Positions 5,954 to 15,088 of a stretch of 32,945 nt of DNA are shown here, piece by piece. Position 1 is the first letter of the stretch. Every line of letters begins with the position of its first letter. The notes beneath the pieces were generated by a model that searched no databases, was not told the DNA's origin, and saw only the letters and a program-made list of their open reading frames with translations. A program made the position numbers and the translations under genes. Source of the DNA: WTJX01 sp045106295 (GTDB taxonomy: Bacteria; Bacteroidota; Bacteroidia; Cytophagales; JAAEPT01); contig JBGCEI010000005.1 in NCBI GenBank assembly GCA_045106295.1, positions 1 to 32,945 of the forward strand, written 5' to 3'.

Positions 5954-8661
5954 GTGGTACTTGCTGCTTTTCTAGACCTTACTTTCATTTTGTATGAGAC
6001 ATAACGCTCTAATGGGAATATGGCACCTGCTAGTGCTACTTGAATAAGGAAATTGACTACAGGAGAAGCACCATAATCAAAAATATTCTGACCCAAGGTC
6101 TCTAAGAATTCAGCCGTAACAATCAATGTCAGGAAGATTAGCCCTTGACGAAGGTGTCTGTTCGCATTTTTTTGACTACTCAGTCTAAACGATAAGAAAA
6201 ATAAAGAACCAAAGAAAAGAATTTCTAAGAAGTAAAACCAATTGGTTTTCCAATAAGGTGGAGATACTATAAATGAGATTTCGTTCCCTTCATTTACTTC
6301 ATTGAACATATTACGAACCCTCATTTTTAGTACATATTTCCCTGGTAATAGTCCACTTAGCTTTACAGAACGATCGTTACTCCAAGAAGACCAATTTTCA
6401 TCTCCAATTCCTTTAATTAGGTATTGATAAGATAGTTTATAGTTAGATAAGTAATTAGGGATGTAATAGACGAACTCAATATTGTTGTCGTTATGCTCTA
6501 ATCGGAGATTTTTAAAAGATAAAAAGCTACCTTTTTTATTTTTCACTTCAGATAAATAGATTTGTTTACCGTGATTAAAACGAATGTCAGTACTACTAGG
6601 TGTGAAATAATAAATCTCATCGTTTTTAGTGATCACCCAATACGAATCTCTTTCTTTAAGGATTGTCTTTATTCTAGGTAAAAGGGTGAAAAGTTTAAAA
6701 TTAGTTGTTTTTGATACTAAATCTGTAATTGGTGTCCAATCCTCGTTTGCATACAACCAGGTGAGGTGATGTTGAGAGTGAATAAATTGATGAGGTTTTT
6801 TTAAGATTTCATTGTAAGAAGTGTCTTTTTTAAACGAATTACGCTCAGCATTAAACACCAAAACACTAGATTGTAAAACGAGTAGCAATTGATCATTCAT
6901 AGTGGTCATCCATACTTCATCGGAAAAAGGATTGTTTACTTTATAACTTCTCTTGGATGTTGGTTTTTTTGTCGAAGGCATTTGAATGACTTGTTCTTTA
7001 CCACAAATCCATAAACTTTCACCATGAGTATAAAGGTAACTTGGCTTAAAATTGAACGGTTTACTTACATAACTAGATACCCATTTCCCTCTTTTTTTCT
7101 CATGACGATGTAACTTATTGTCGTATGTGATGAAATACAATACACCGTCCTGCGAAAGAAGGCTGCATCTGCTTCCATGATTAAATAGTCGATTTGTTTT
7201 ACTCTTATTAATGGAATACACGCCTTGGTTAGTTACGGCTAATAGTTCTCCATTGTGAATGTAAAATTTTTTACAACTTGACTTGATTTCTTTTATTTTT
7301 CGATAGCCATGAGAAACAGAGTGTAGGATTTTTTCTTTAGTACTTATGTAACGAGCTTTTGCTTTAGTGTTAGTTGTTCTACTTCTTTCCTTTCTTTCTA
7401 CCCTTGCTAGTCTTTTTTTTAATTTTTTCTTTCTACTCTTCTTTTTACCAAATAGGCTGGTGAATAAGGATTTTTCTTCTTCTTTTTCTTCCTCTCTTAT
7501 TTCTTGCTCCTCACGAAGTGATGGTGCTTCCTCTTTTAGTTTAATTACCTTGTTTACAAGACTAAAGTCTTCTATTTTATCTAAATAATAAATTCCTTGA
7601 GAGGTACCTACATAGGTAGTTCCTCCAAATGAGGTCACTGTATTAATGTGTCCTTCTAAACCCGAATAATTAGAGTATGTTTTGAAGGGGAGTTGAGCAT
7701 CTAGTCTTGTGAAGCCATAACTGTGAGACATCCAAATACCTCCAAAATTATCTTTAGTAGCCGCTATTATTTCATTGTCCGGAAGCCCTGTAAAGTAATT
7801 GATGGAAGCGTATGTTTCGGTTGTGTAGCGATTTATAATTATAGCACCACTCAAATGGGTAGATAAAATAAGTAAACTATCTGAGAATGATTCTATACTG
7901 AATAGTTGACTATTTTTGAGTATGTCAGGGCTCTTAATTGTGAATGGTGAAAATGAGTTGTTCGCATATACGAACAACTCATTTTTTTCGTTGCCTAATA
8001 AAATACTGCTATCTGATAGTAAATTAGTACATGTGATGGGAGACTCGTTAGGTAGCGTATTAGTGAGTGTTAAGCTAGAATCTTTTAAGGTGAATAAATA
8101 ACCGTCGTTACTACTTAGAAAAAGCGTTTCTTCGAAAGAAAAAATATCACTAAATCCATCAATTGAATCGTTAGTTACAATAGATACTTTATTGTTTTCT
8201 TGGTTGTAACAATACACCTTATCGTCACCTAAAAAGTAGAGCGTATTTTCAGTAGTTATTATTTTAGTAATTAATGGTGTGCTCGCCTCATCTTTGAAGC
8301 CAATGGATACAAAATCTTCTGTGCCATTGTCTGATGTACGTAAGTAGCCAAATCCTTTTAGGCAACCGACATAAATTCTATCTGCTTTTTTATTGTAAGC
8401 AAAAGATAGGGGAGTACTAGGTGTAGGGAGGAGTGACCAATGGTTTCCATCGTATGTTAAGATACCTTTTCTATTTGCAAACCTAATTCTGTCTTGACCA
8501 TCATGGACGATTGCAAAATTTTCAGTAGAGGCTAATTTTGAAGGCGCTTCAAAATTAGATAAAAATAAGTCCCCATTTTGAGAATAAACAGATGTGTTTC
8601 CTAAGAGAAAGAAGACTACAAAGTAAGTAATTAAACAGTAAAGAAAAAGTAATCTTGACAT
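5950..8661 (-). CDS. Kinase-less propeller / Y_Y_Y domain membrane protein
   Basis: A 903-residue protein built like the sensor half of a hybrid two-component regulator. A signal peptide (about 1-27, ending near VYSQ) is followed by many 40-50-residue beta-propeller repeats with typical phrases (GILTYDGNHW, GLPDNEI, GGIWMSHSYGFTRLD, YVGTSQGIYYLD). A Y_Y_Y-like domain follows (about 725-795, with YQYLIKGIG, WSSWS, LLPGKYVLKMRVRN) and then about three membrane helices (808-885). No histidine kinase, receiver or DNA-binding domain follows. A very charged insert (about 376-464), acidic then lysine/arginine-rich, interrupts the propeller. A longer frame from a TTG at 8682 was rejected because that codon lies in the purA terminator. 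It is coupled by GTGA to the glycosyltransferase, which suggests a surface or envelope role; the function is unknown. Confidence 0.8.
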   Translation of the reverse strand: MSRLLFLYCLITYFVVFFLLGNTSVYSQNGDLFLSNFEAPSKLASTENFAIVHDGQDRIRFANRKGILTYDGNHWSLLPTPSTPLSFAYNKKADRIYVGCLKGFGYLRTSDNGTEDFVSIGFKDEASTPLITKIITTENTLYFLGDDKVYCYNQENNKVSIVTNDSIDGFSDIFSFEETLFLSSNDGYLFTLKDSSLTLTNTLPNESPITCTNLLSDSSILLGNEKNELFVYANNSFSPFTIKSPDILKNSQLFSIESFSDSLLILSTHLSGAIIINRYTTETYASINYFTGLPDNEIIAATKDNFGGIWMSHSYGFTRLDAQLPFKTYSNYSGLEGHINTVTSFGGTTYVGTSQGIYYLDKIEDFSLVNKVIKLKEEAPSLREEQEIREEEKEEEKSLFTSLFGKKKSRKKKLKKRLARVERKERSRTTNTKAKARYISTKEKILHSVSHGYRKIKEIKSSCKKFYIHNGELLAVTNQGVYSINKSKTNRLFNHGSRCSLLSQDGVLYFITYDNKLHRHEKKRGKWVSSYVSKPFNFKPSYLYTHGESLWICGKEQVIQMPSTKKPTSKRSYKVNNPFSDEVWMTTMNDQLLLVLQSSVLVFNAERNSFKKDTSYNEILKKPHQFIHSQHHLTWLYANEDWTPITDLVSKTTNFKLFTLLPRIKTILKERDSYWVITKNDEIYYFTPSSTDIRFNHGKQIYLSEVKNKKGSFLSFKNLRLEHNDNNIEFVYYIPNYLSNYKLSYQYLIKGIGDENWSSWSNDRSVKLSGLLPGKYVLKMRVRNMFNEVNEGNEISFIVSPPYWKTNWFYFLEILFFGSLFFLSFRLSSQKNANRHLRQGLIFLTLIVTAEFLETLGQNIFDYGASPVVNFLIQVALAGAIFPLERYVSYKMKVRSRKAASTT

Positions 8662-8680
8662 GTGTTTTCCTTTTGTAAAC

Positions 8681-8713
8681 AAAAAAGAGTAGCCTTTGTT
8701 TGAGGCTACTCTT
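8681..8713 (-). terminator. Rho-independent terminator of purA
   Basis: A perfect 10-bp stem, AAGAGTAGCC / GGCTACTCTT (8685-8694 with 8704-8713), has a 9-base loop and is followed on the minus strand by a T-run (8686-8681). It lies about 30 bases after the purA stop and about 20 bases before the propeller gene start, separating the two units. Confidence 0.85.
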
Positions 8714-8741
8714 CTAATTTACGTTAAAATTGTTAGACTTG

Positions 8742-10043
8742 TTACATGCTCATGTCTAAAACCTCTTCTCTTTTTGGACCTGTAGATACTAGGTCAATTG
8801 GTACACCTGTTTCTTTCTGAATAAAGTTGATGTAGTCAGTCATTGGAGTAGGGATTTCACTTGTCTTTATGTTATCCAAAGAAGATTGCCATCCTTTAAA
8901 ACTGTTGTAGTGAGGCTTCATGTTTTCTCGTTCAATATCATAAGGGAATTCTGCTTTTACAGACCCATCTGTTTGTTCATATCCTGTACAAATATCTATT
9001 GTTTCAAATCCGTTTAGTACATCTATTTTCATCATTAAAAGGCTTGTAACTCCGTTGATCATAATAGAATAATTTAAGGCGGGTAAGTCTAACCATCCAC
9101 ATCGTCTAGCTCTTCCAGTAGTAGAACCAAACTCGTTTCCAACCTTCATTAACTTATCTCCTGTTTCATTGAGTAGCTCTGTAGGGAAGGGACCGCTACC
9201 TACTCTAGTACAATATGCTTTGAAAATCCCTAATACTTCACCTATCTTACTTGGAGCAACACCTAGTCCGCTACAAACTCCAGCAACAGTGGTGTTCGAT
9301 GAGGTAACGTATGGGTAAGTACCATAGTCAATATCTAGTAAGCTTCCTTGAGCACCTTCTGCTAATACAGCCTTACCTTCCTTTAACGCATTATTAATGA
9401 AGTAAGCGGTGTCTTTAATATCTAAATTTTTCATGAATTCCGAAGCAGTGAAGAATTGTTCTTCGAGTTCAGCAAGGGAGGTAGAAAGCTTTCCAATAGT
9501 GATATTGTCACAATCGTACTTAAAGAAATCAAGCATAATCATATGCTCTTTTTTAAGGGCTTCGTATTTTTCTTTGAAATCAGGGAGTAATAAGTCGCCT
9601 ACACGAATTCCTGAGCGACCTATTTTATCTTGATAAGTTGGTCCTATTCCTTTTAGTGTAGATCCAATTTTATTATCACCTTTAGCTAGTTCTTGAGCAT
9701 GATCTAATAATTTGTGGGTTGGGATAATCAGTTGAGCTCTGTTAGAAACAACTAGGTTGTCTTGTACTTTGATGTTATAAGGTAATAATTCTTTTGCCTC
9801 TTCAAAGAATTTGATAGGGTCTAAAACAACACCATTACCAATTACATTTTTAATTTCTTTATGGAAAATACCAGAAGGGATCTGGTGTAATACATGCTTG
9901 ATACCATCAAACTCTAGTGTGTGACCTGCATTTGGTCCTCCTTGAAACCTAGCTACGATATCGTATTTACGAGCTAAGTAATCAACAACTTTTCCTTTTC
10001 CTTCGTCACCCCACTGGAGCCCTAATAATACATCTACCGCCAT
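8742..10043 (-). CDS. purA: Adenylosuccinate synthetase
   Basis: A 433-residue cytosolic enzyme of AMP synthesis: IMP + aspartate + GTP give adenylosuccinate. The N-terminal GLQWGDEGKGK (8-18) carries the catalytic Asp, and GPNAGHT (36-42) the catalytic His. Later GIGPTYQDKIGRSGIR, GAQGSLLDIDYGTYPYVTSS and TTTGRARRCGWLD are family blocks, so the protein appears complete and active. Length is normal. It has its own strong terminator (8681-8713) and a plausible promoter upstream. The relA gene lies 197 bases upstream on the same strand; no fur-like gene sits between them. Confidence 0.97.
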   Translation of the reverse strand: MAVDVLLGLQWGDEGKGKVVDYLARKYDIVARFQGGPNAGHTLEFDGIKHVLHQIPSGIFHKEIKNVIGNGVVLDPIKFFEEAKELLPYNIKVQDNLVVSNRAQLIIPTHKLLDHAQELAKGDNKIGSTLKGIGPTYQDKIGRSGIRVGDLLLPDFKEKYEALKKEHMIMLDFFKYDCDNITIGKLSTSLAELEEQFFTASEFMKNLDIKDTAYFINNALKEGKAVLAEGAQGSLLDIDYGTYPYVTSSNTTVAGVCSGLGVAPSKIGEVLGIFKAYCTRVGSGPFPTELLNETGDKLMKVGNEFGSTTGRARRCGWLDLPALNYSIMINGVTSLLMMKIDVLNGFETIDICTGYEQTDGSVKAEFPYDIERENMKPHYNSFKGWQSSLDNIKTSEIPTPMTDYINFIQKETGVPIDLVSTGPKREEVLDMSM

Positions 10044-10070
10044 GGTAATTTTGTGAATTTAATTAAAAAG

Positions 10071-10101
10071 CAAAAGTCAGGGTATATTTCTAAAATTCCA
10101 A
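10071..10101 (-). promoter_or_regulatory. Candidate purA promoter
   Basis: On the minus strand, TTG (10101-10099), 20 bases and GACTTTTG (10078-10071) match the Bacteroidota promoter with one mismatch in the -7 box (G for the first T). The leader to the purA ATG would be about 20 bases. Confidence 0.35.
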
Positions 10102-10240
10102 TAGGGAATACATTATTTTATACACTTTTTAATTAGAGTTGTAAATAAAAGAGATCAGCCTTGCTTTGTAATGAACAAACCTCATAGTTTTTGCTTTTAA
10201 AATATCATATTTTATCCTTAGAAAAGAGGTGTGTTAAAAA

Positions 10241-12463
10241 TTACGTACGAACTACTTCAACTATATCAGGTATCTGTTTTAAATTAGTGATGAGTGTTGT
10301 GAGCTGTTTTTTATCTTTTATAGATAGTTTGATTATATCCTCCACTAAGCCATGATCCGTGTTAGCATTGATTGAAATAATATTAATACCCAATTCTTTG
10401 TAAATAGTAGAAGTAATATCATTTAGTAACCCAGGTCTATCTGTTCCTGATATTTTTAGTAGTGCAGTAGTTTCTGATTTTTCACTACTTTTCCAAGTAG
10501 CTTTTACAATTCGGTATCCATAGTTGGACATTAATTTAGTTGCATTACTACAGTTAGTTTTATGAATTGTAATCCCTTGATGCACAGTAACAAAGCCGAA
10601 TACTTCTTCTCCTGGAATAGGTTTACAACAAGGAGCTAAACGATAATCGAAAGACTCTTCATCGTCCCCAATCACTAATTTGTCCTTATTGATCTCTTTG
10701 GCATGTTTTTCAGCTTGTTTAGCTTCAGTCTTAGAAAAAGTGAGATTTTCTGGATGAGAAATACCTTTCTTTTCATCATCATTGATACACTGCACCGCTT
10801 TTTTTATAGTAGTTGGGTCAATTTCTTTTGAGCCAAGTTTGTAATAAAAGTCAGTAATAGAATTTAGGTGGAAATAATCTGCTAGTTTACTAACAACTTT
10901 TTGATCTCCAGAACCTAAAGGCTGTTTCAGTTTTCGTTCTAAAATTTCTCTTCCTTCATTAATTAAAGGTTTTCGTATTTCTCTAAGAAATTCTTTAATT
11001 CGTTTTTTTGCTTTAGATGTTTTTACGGTTTTCAACCAATCTTCCGTTGGTTTCTGTTTTTTGGAAGTAAGAACACTTAATTGATTTCCATTCTTTAATA
11101 TGTAATCAATAGGAACCAATTTATGACCTATTTTAGCACCTATGCAGTTCATACCTACATCAGAATGTATGTCAAAGGCAAAGTCTAATACGGTAGCTCC
11201 TTGAGGATAAACTTTTAAATCTCCTTTTGGTGTAAATACAAAAATTTCTTCATTAAATAAGTTGGATCTAAACTCATCTACAAACTCGAGCGTCGATGAA
11301 TTACTTTGTTCTAACTGAGAACGTACTTTTGTGATCCATTGGTCTAACCCATATTCGTGACTCTCTTTTTTACCTTTGTACTTCCAATGTGCCGCATATC
11401 CTTTTTCTGCAATATCATCCATCCGTTGTGTACGAATTTGTACTTCTACCCACCGTCCTGCATCACTCATTACAGTAGTGTGCAAAGATTCATATCCATT
11501 TGCTTTAGGCGTACTTATCCAGTCTCTCAATCTGTCAGGATTAGGTTTGTAGTAGTCGGTGACAATAGAATAGACATTCCAGCATCCAGACTTTTCTTTT
11601 TCTATAGGTATTTTAAGTACAATTCTAATCGCAAATAAGTCATAAACCTGATTGAACTCGATGTTCTGTTTCTTCATTTTATTCCAGATGGAATAAATAG
11701 ATTTAGGGCGTCCTTTGATTACAAACTCATGTCCAGATTCAATTAATTGCTGTTGTATCGGATTAATAAAATCTCTTATGAATTTATTTCTCGATCGCTT
11801 TGTTTCATTGATTTTTTTAGCAATTTCATAATAAGTATCTGTCTCTGTGTACTTTAGGTACAAATCCTCTAATTCAGATTTAATCGTATAAAGTCCTAAT
11901 CTATGAGCTAAAGGAGCGTATAGGTAGATGGTTTCAGAAGCAATCTTCAGTTGCTTATGCCTTGGCATACTATCCATCGTACGCATATTGTGGAGGCGAT
12001 CACATATTTTTACTAATACCACTCTTACGTCATCCGAAAGAGTTAAGATCATTTTTCTGAAATTCTCAGCTTGCTGAGAAGTATCTCCACTCAAAGTAGT
12101 TGAGCTAGATATTTTTGTGAGCCCATCAATAATAGTGGCTACCTTAGGTCCAAAATGTTCTTCTATGTAGTCTAACTTAATATCAGAGTCTTCTACCACG
12201 TCGTGCATCAAAGCGCAAACAATAGCAGTAGTTCCTAAGCCTACTTCTTCTACCGCTATTTGAGCCACCGCTATAGGATGAAAAATGTAAGGTTCTCCAG
12301 ATTTCCGTCTAACATCTCTGTGTGCTTCTACCGCTACATTAAATGCTTTTTTGATGATTTTTGCATCTCCATCCTTTAAAAATGGTTTTGCCGTACGCAG
12401 TAACTTCCTGTATTCTTTTACTATGGCTTTGTTTTCTTCTTCAGGACTGAGCTGTTGATACAT
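10241..12463 (-). CDS. Bifunctional (p)ppGpp synthetase/hydrolase (Rel/SpoT)
   Basis: A 740-residue long RSH protein that makes and degrades the stringent-response alarmone. The HD hydrolase domain has its metal site intact: His62, His87-Asp88 with Glu91-Asp92 (HDVVED) and Asp155 (CDRLHNM). The synthetase domain has RLRDWISTPKANGYESLHTT (311-330); the RxRD form resembles the RxKD signature of bifunctional Rel/SpoT, not the ExDD of synthetase-only RelA. A TGS domain (about 410-470), a conserved Cys-Cys region (APCCKPIPGEEVFGF) and a C-terminal ACT domain (about 668-740) complete the set. It is probably the cell's main RSH enzyme. The ceramidase-like gene ends 80 bases upstream, so the two may share a transcript. 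Confidence 0.95.
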   Translation of the reverse strand: MYQQLSPEEENKAIVKEYRKLLRTAKPFLKDGDAKIIKKAFNVAVEAHRDVRRKSGEPYIFHPIAVAQIAVEEVGLGTTAIVCALMHDVVEDSDIKLDYIEEHFGPKVATIIDGLTKISSSTTLSGDTSQQAENFRKMILTLSDDVRVVLVKICDRLHNMRTMDSMPRHKQLKIASETIYLYAPLAHRLGLYTIKSELEDLYLKYTETDTYYEIAKKINETKRSRNKFIRDFINPIQQQLIESGHEFVIKGRPKSIYSIWNKMKKQNIEFNQVYDLFAIRIVLKIPIEKEKSGCWNVYSIVTDYYKPNPDRLRDWISTPKANGYESLHTTVMSDAGRWVEVQIRTQRMDDIAEKGYAAHWKYKGKKESHEYGLDQWITKVRSQLEQSNSSTLEFVDEFRSNLFNEEIFVFTPKGDLKVYPQGATVLDFAFDIHSDVGMNCIGAKIGHKLVPIDYILKNGNQLSVLTSKKQKPTEDWLKTVKTSKAKKRIKEFLREIRKPLINEGREILERKLKQPLGSGDQKVVSKLADYFHLNSITDFYYKLGSKEIDPTTIKKAVQCINDDEKKGISHPENLTFSKTEAKQAEKHAKEINKDKLVIGDDEESFDYRLAPCCKPIPGEEVFGFVTVHQGITIHKTNCSNATKLMSNYGYRIVKATWKSSEKSETTALLKISGTDRPGLLNDITSTIYKELGINIISINANTDHGLVEDIIKLSIKDKKQLTTLITNLKQIPDIVEVVRT

Positions 12464-12543
12464 AAAAAATTCAGTTTTGGAATCTAGTGAAAAAGCATTT
12501 ATTATAAGGTAGACATCTTTACGAGTGATAACAATAGAAAGTT

Positions 12544-13875
12544 TTATTTTTTGATAATAGAATTGATTATAGCTGAAAAATAAGATCCTGTATAAGGGCC
12601 ATACCAGTTTGTTTCTTGTGCTTCCCTTGTCCTTTCGTGGTAATGCTTATCTACAATTACATAACCAATGTAGTCGCCATTGAAGCTGGTAATTAGTAAT
12701 GGATTAGTAGTGTTTATTTTAGGGCGTAATTCACCAGAAAAGTCACAAGGAGTAGCTACTAAATCAATAGAACCTAATCTTAAATGTGAAACGTATGTTT
12801 CGCTTTTTCTGTTGAAAAGGCTGTTAAATAACCAGCTTCGTGTACGTATATTTTTTGTTAATTTTAATACCGGATCAGGTAAAAAGACAGGGTGTTTTTT
12901 GAAAGATAAAGGTATGCTGTCTGTATCAGGTTTAGCTTCTGGCAGCTTTTCGAGAATAAGATGAGCTAACTTTTTTCCGTAGGTGTTGACATTCTCCATT
13001 GTTTTTTCGTCCGACTTGATTTTAGCAGAGTGGTTGGAGACACCTCCAGCACAAAATAGGGCAAAGTCGATAGTAGCATTATTTTCTAATTCTTTAATTA
13101 AATAATTAGGATAATCACCAGATAATAAACTAGAACTTGAAGGAGTAGTAGTAGCATGAGCTGAAAAAGAAGTCAACAAGGCAGAGGTGCTATCCGTTTT
13201 GGTAAACAAAATAGACCGTATGGTATTATCGACATAACTGCCTTTGAACTTATTACTGACAAAATTTGCTCCACTTGCTTCCGAATAAGCTATTCTTCCT
13301 TCAGATAAGGTATGGACCGAATGAGTTAGACTTTTTACAGTTTGGGAAGCAATCATTTCGACTATTGACTTGTCGTATCCGCCTACGGCAAATTTCCCGA
13401 CTACACTTTTATCCCAACCACTAATACTTTGATGACTATGTGTAGCAGAAAAATAGAGACCATCTAACTGAAGGGTTTTAAATGCTGAAGATGCTTTAAT
13501 AGATTCTACGATACTTGGGTTTACTATTAATAAATCATAACTAATGATGGCGTATTTCTTATTATTAGAAGATACTACAATAGTTCTTACATAAATAGAG
13601 TCTCTTATTCCTGTATATTTTTTACTGTTAACACCATAACCTGCCAGTTTAAATGGTAAGACAGGTACTATCGTTTTTTTAGACCAACCTATTTGTAAGG
13701 GAGAAGATTTGGGAGTAGCTTCTGGACTCTTTTTTATGTTGTCTAGCGTTTTTTTATAAAAGAATGTAGGTTCTATTTTTTTGTAATCAATAGTGTCAAA
13801 ACATGCTATTGTTAGCAAGCATAAGGTAGTAAGTACGTAAGTTGTTCGTTTTATAAAAAGTAACATTTTCAGCAT
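12544..13875 (-). CDS. Neutral ceramidase-like lipoprotein
   Basis: A 443-residue exported protein resembling the neutral/alkaline non-lysosomal ceramidase family, which hydrolyses the amide bond of ceramides. Family-like features are the N-terminal GWSKKTIVP...LAGYG segment (63-81), the metal-binding-type motif SATHSHQSISGW (143-154), DYPNYL, and FCAGGVSNHS. The start at 13875 (MLKMLLFIKR) gives a clean signal peptide ending in LTIAC, with Cys25 a likely lipidation site; ATG 13866 is also possible. The open frame extends back to 13998, but that part is not signal-like and would cover the gal promoter. Substrate is uncertain: other amidases share this fold. Bacteroidota often contain sphingolipids, which would give it a role in the envelope. 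Confidence 0.65.
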   Translation of the reverse strand: MLKMLLFIKRTTYVLTTLCLLTIACFDTIDYKKIEPTFFYKKTLDNIKKSPEATPKSSPLQIGWSKKTIVPVLPFKLAGYGVNSKKYTGIRDSIYVRTIVVSSNNKKYAIISYDLLIVNPSIVESIKASSAFKTLQLDGLYFSATHSHQSISGWDKSVVGKFAVGGYDKSIVEMIASQTVKSLTHSVHTLSEGRIAYSEASGANFVSNKFKGSYVDNTIRSILFTKTDSTSALLTSFSAHATTTPSSSSLLSGDYPNYLIKELENNATIDFALFCAGGVSNHSAKIKSDEKTMENVNTYGKKLAHLILEKLPEAKPDTDSIPLSFKKHPVFLPDPVLKLTKNIRTRSWLFNSLFNRKSETYVSHLRLGSIDLVATPCDFSGELRPKINTTNPLLITSFNGDYIGYVIVDKHYHERTREAQETNWYGPYTGSYFSAIINSIIKK

Positions 13876-13923
13876 TTGAATTTTAAAGCTACCAAAAAAA
13901 TACGGTATTTTTTTAAGTGTTAT

Positions 13924-13954
13924 TTTGACATTTAAAAAAACAATATTATGTTTG
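13924..13954 (+). promoter_or_regulatory. Bacteroidota-type promoter of the gal operon
   Basis: TTTG (13924-13927), a 19-base spacer and TATGTTTG (13947-13954) match the consensus exactly. Transcription would start near 13961, giving a leader of about 100 bases before galE. The leader contains a possible hairpin (13976-13988 with 14027-14039: 12 of 13 positions pair, one of them G-U) that ends about 20 bases before the start codon. Confidence 0.7.
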
Positions 13955-14059
13955 TAACAATGGAAGTTGTCGAAAGTTGAGAAAAAGTGTAAGTTCAAGC
14001 ATTAAATTCATAAGGTAGGATTAACTACTTTTCTTCAACAAACCGTTAAAAAATAAAAG

Positions 14060-15085
14060 ATGAAAGGAAAAATTATAGTTACAGGAGGTTGCGGGTACAT
14101 AGGTTCTCATACCATTACAGAAATGATAGAGCACACGGACTATGATGTAGTTTCTATTGATAATAATTGTAATTCATCTATAAAAGCAATGAGCCGTATT
14201 GAAGAGATTACGGGAAAAGAAGTTAAGAACTATGTGGTAGATTTGTGTGATGATAATGCAGCTAGAAAAGCATTTGAAGAAAATAAAGATGCAGTAGCTG
14301 TTATTCATTTTGCAGCATTAAAAGCAGTAGGAGAGTCTGTTGATATACCTCTTGAGTACTATAGAAACAATCTTAATTCATTGAGTAACGTATTGAAATT
14401 CACGAATGAATTTGGTATCAAAAATTTAATTTTTTCTTCTTCCTGTTCACTTTATGGTGACGTTGATCAGTTACCTGTTTCAGAACAAACACCATTGAAT
14501 TTACCAGAATCCCCCTATGCAAACACAAAGAAGATAGGAGAAGAAATCATTAAAGATTACGTAAAAGTATCTAATATTAACGCCATATCATTGCGTTATT
14601 TCAATCCCGTAGGCGCACATGCCTCTGGTAAAATGGGTGAAGACCCTATTAATAAACCAAATAATTTAGTGCCTATTGTTACAGGAGTAGCATCTGGCAA
14701 AATGGAGAAACTAACCGTTTTTGGAGACGATTATAATACAAAAGATGGTTCTTGTGTAAGAGATTATATTCATGTGACAGATATTGCAAAAGCACATGTT
14801 GAAGCAGTAAGCTATTTATTGGCAGGCAAGCAAAAGCAAGGTTATGATGTATTTAATTTAGGTACGGGTAATGGTGTTACTGTTTTGGAATTAATAAAAG
14901 CATTTGAAAAAACAACAGGTGTGTCTTTGAATTATGAGATAGGACCTCGAAGAGCAGGAGATGTAGTGGCTGTTTATTCTGACAACACTAAAGTGAGTAA
15001 ATACTTAGGGTGGAAACCAGAAAGAGGAATTGATAATATGATGGAGTCTGCTTGGAAATGGCAGCAATATGTAAACAAAGAATAA
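14060..15085 (+). CDS. galE: UDP-glucose 4-epimerase
   Basis: A 341-residue extended short-chain dehydrogenase that interconverts UDP-galactose and UDP-glucose with tightly bound NAD. The NAD-binding GGCGYIGSHT is at 9-18, the catalytic Ser region SSSCSLYGD at 126-134, and the catalytic Tyr153 and Lys157 in PYANTKK. The substrate-loop phrases LRYFNPVGAH and the late SDNTKVSKYLGWKP are also typical. It is the first gene of the galactose operon, behind a consensus promoter and a roughly 100-base leader; galM follows after 3 bases. It regenerates UDP-glucose for GalT and can also provide UDP-galactose for surface glycans. Confidence 0.96.
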   Translation: MKGKIIVTGGCGYIGSHTITEMIEHTDYDVVSIDNNCNSSIKAMSRIEEITGKEVKNYVVDLCDDNAARKAFEENKDAVAVIHFAALKAVGESVDIPLEYYRNNLNSLSNVLKFTNEFGIKNLIFSSSCSLYGDVDQLPVSEQTPLNLPESPYANTKKIGEEIIKDYVKVSNINAISLRYFNPVGAHASGKMGEDPINKPNNLVPIVTGVASGKMEKLTVFGDDYNTKDGSCVRDYIHVTDIAKAHVEAVSYLLAGKQKQGYDVFNLGTGNGVTVLELIKAFEKTTGVSLNYEIGPRRAGDVVAVYSDNTKVSKYLGWKPERGIDNMMESAWKWQQYVNKE

Positions 15086-15088
15086 AAC

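Noticed and set aside
5950..6260. Histidine kinase or DNA-binding domain at the end of the propeller protein
   Set aside because: The C-terminal 100 residues are hydrophobic helices with no HisKA, HATPase or AraC-type motifs.
7367..7588. Plus-strand open frame rich in Leu, Ser and Phe opposite the charged insert
   Set aside because: It is the antisense image of the Glu/Lys-rich coding stretch and lacks a plausible start region.
8662..8682. TTG start of the propeller protein
   Set aside because: The codon is inside the A/T-run of the purA terminator, and the following ATG at 8661 starts the signal peptide.
10044..10240. Small gene between relA and purA, such as a fur homologue
   Set aside because: No open frame of useful length on either strand; the gap holds a candidate promoter and an AT-only palindrome near 10197-10213.
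13876..13998. N-terminal extension of the ceramidase-like protein (41 extra residues)
   Set aside because: The extra residues come before a clean lipoprotein signal peptide and would cover the consensus gal promoter; the start at 13875 is better.
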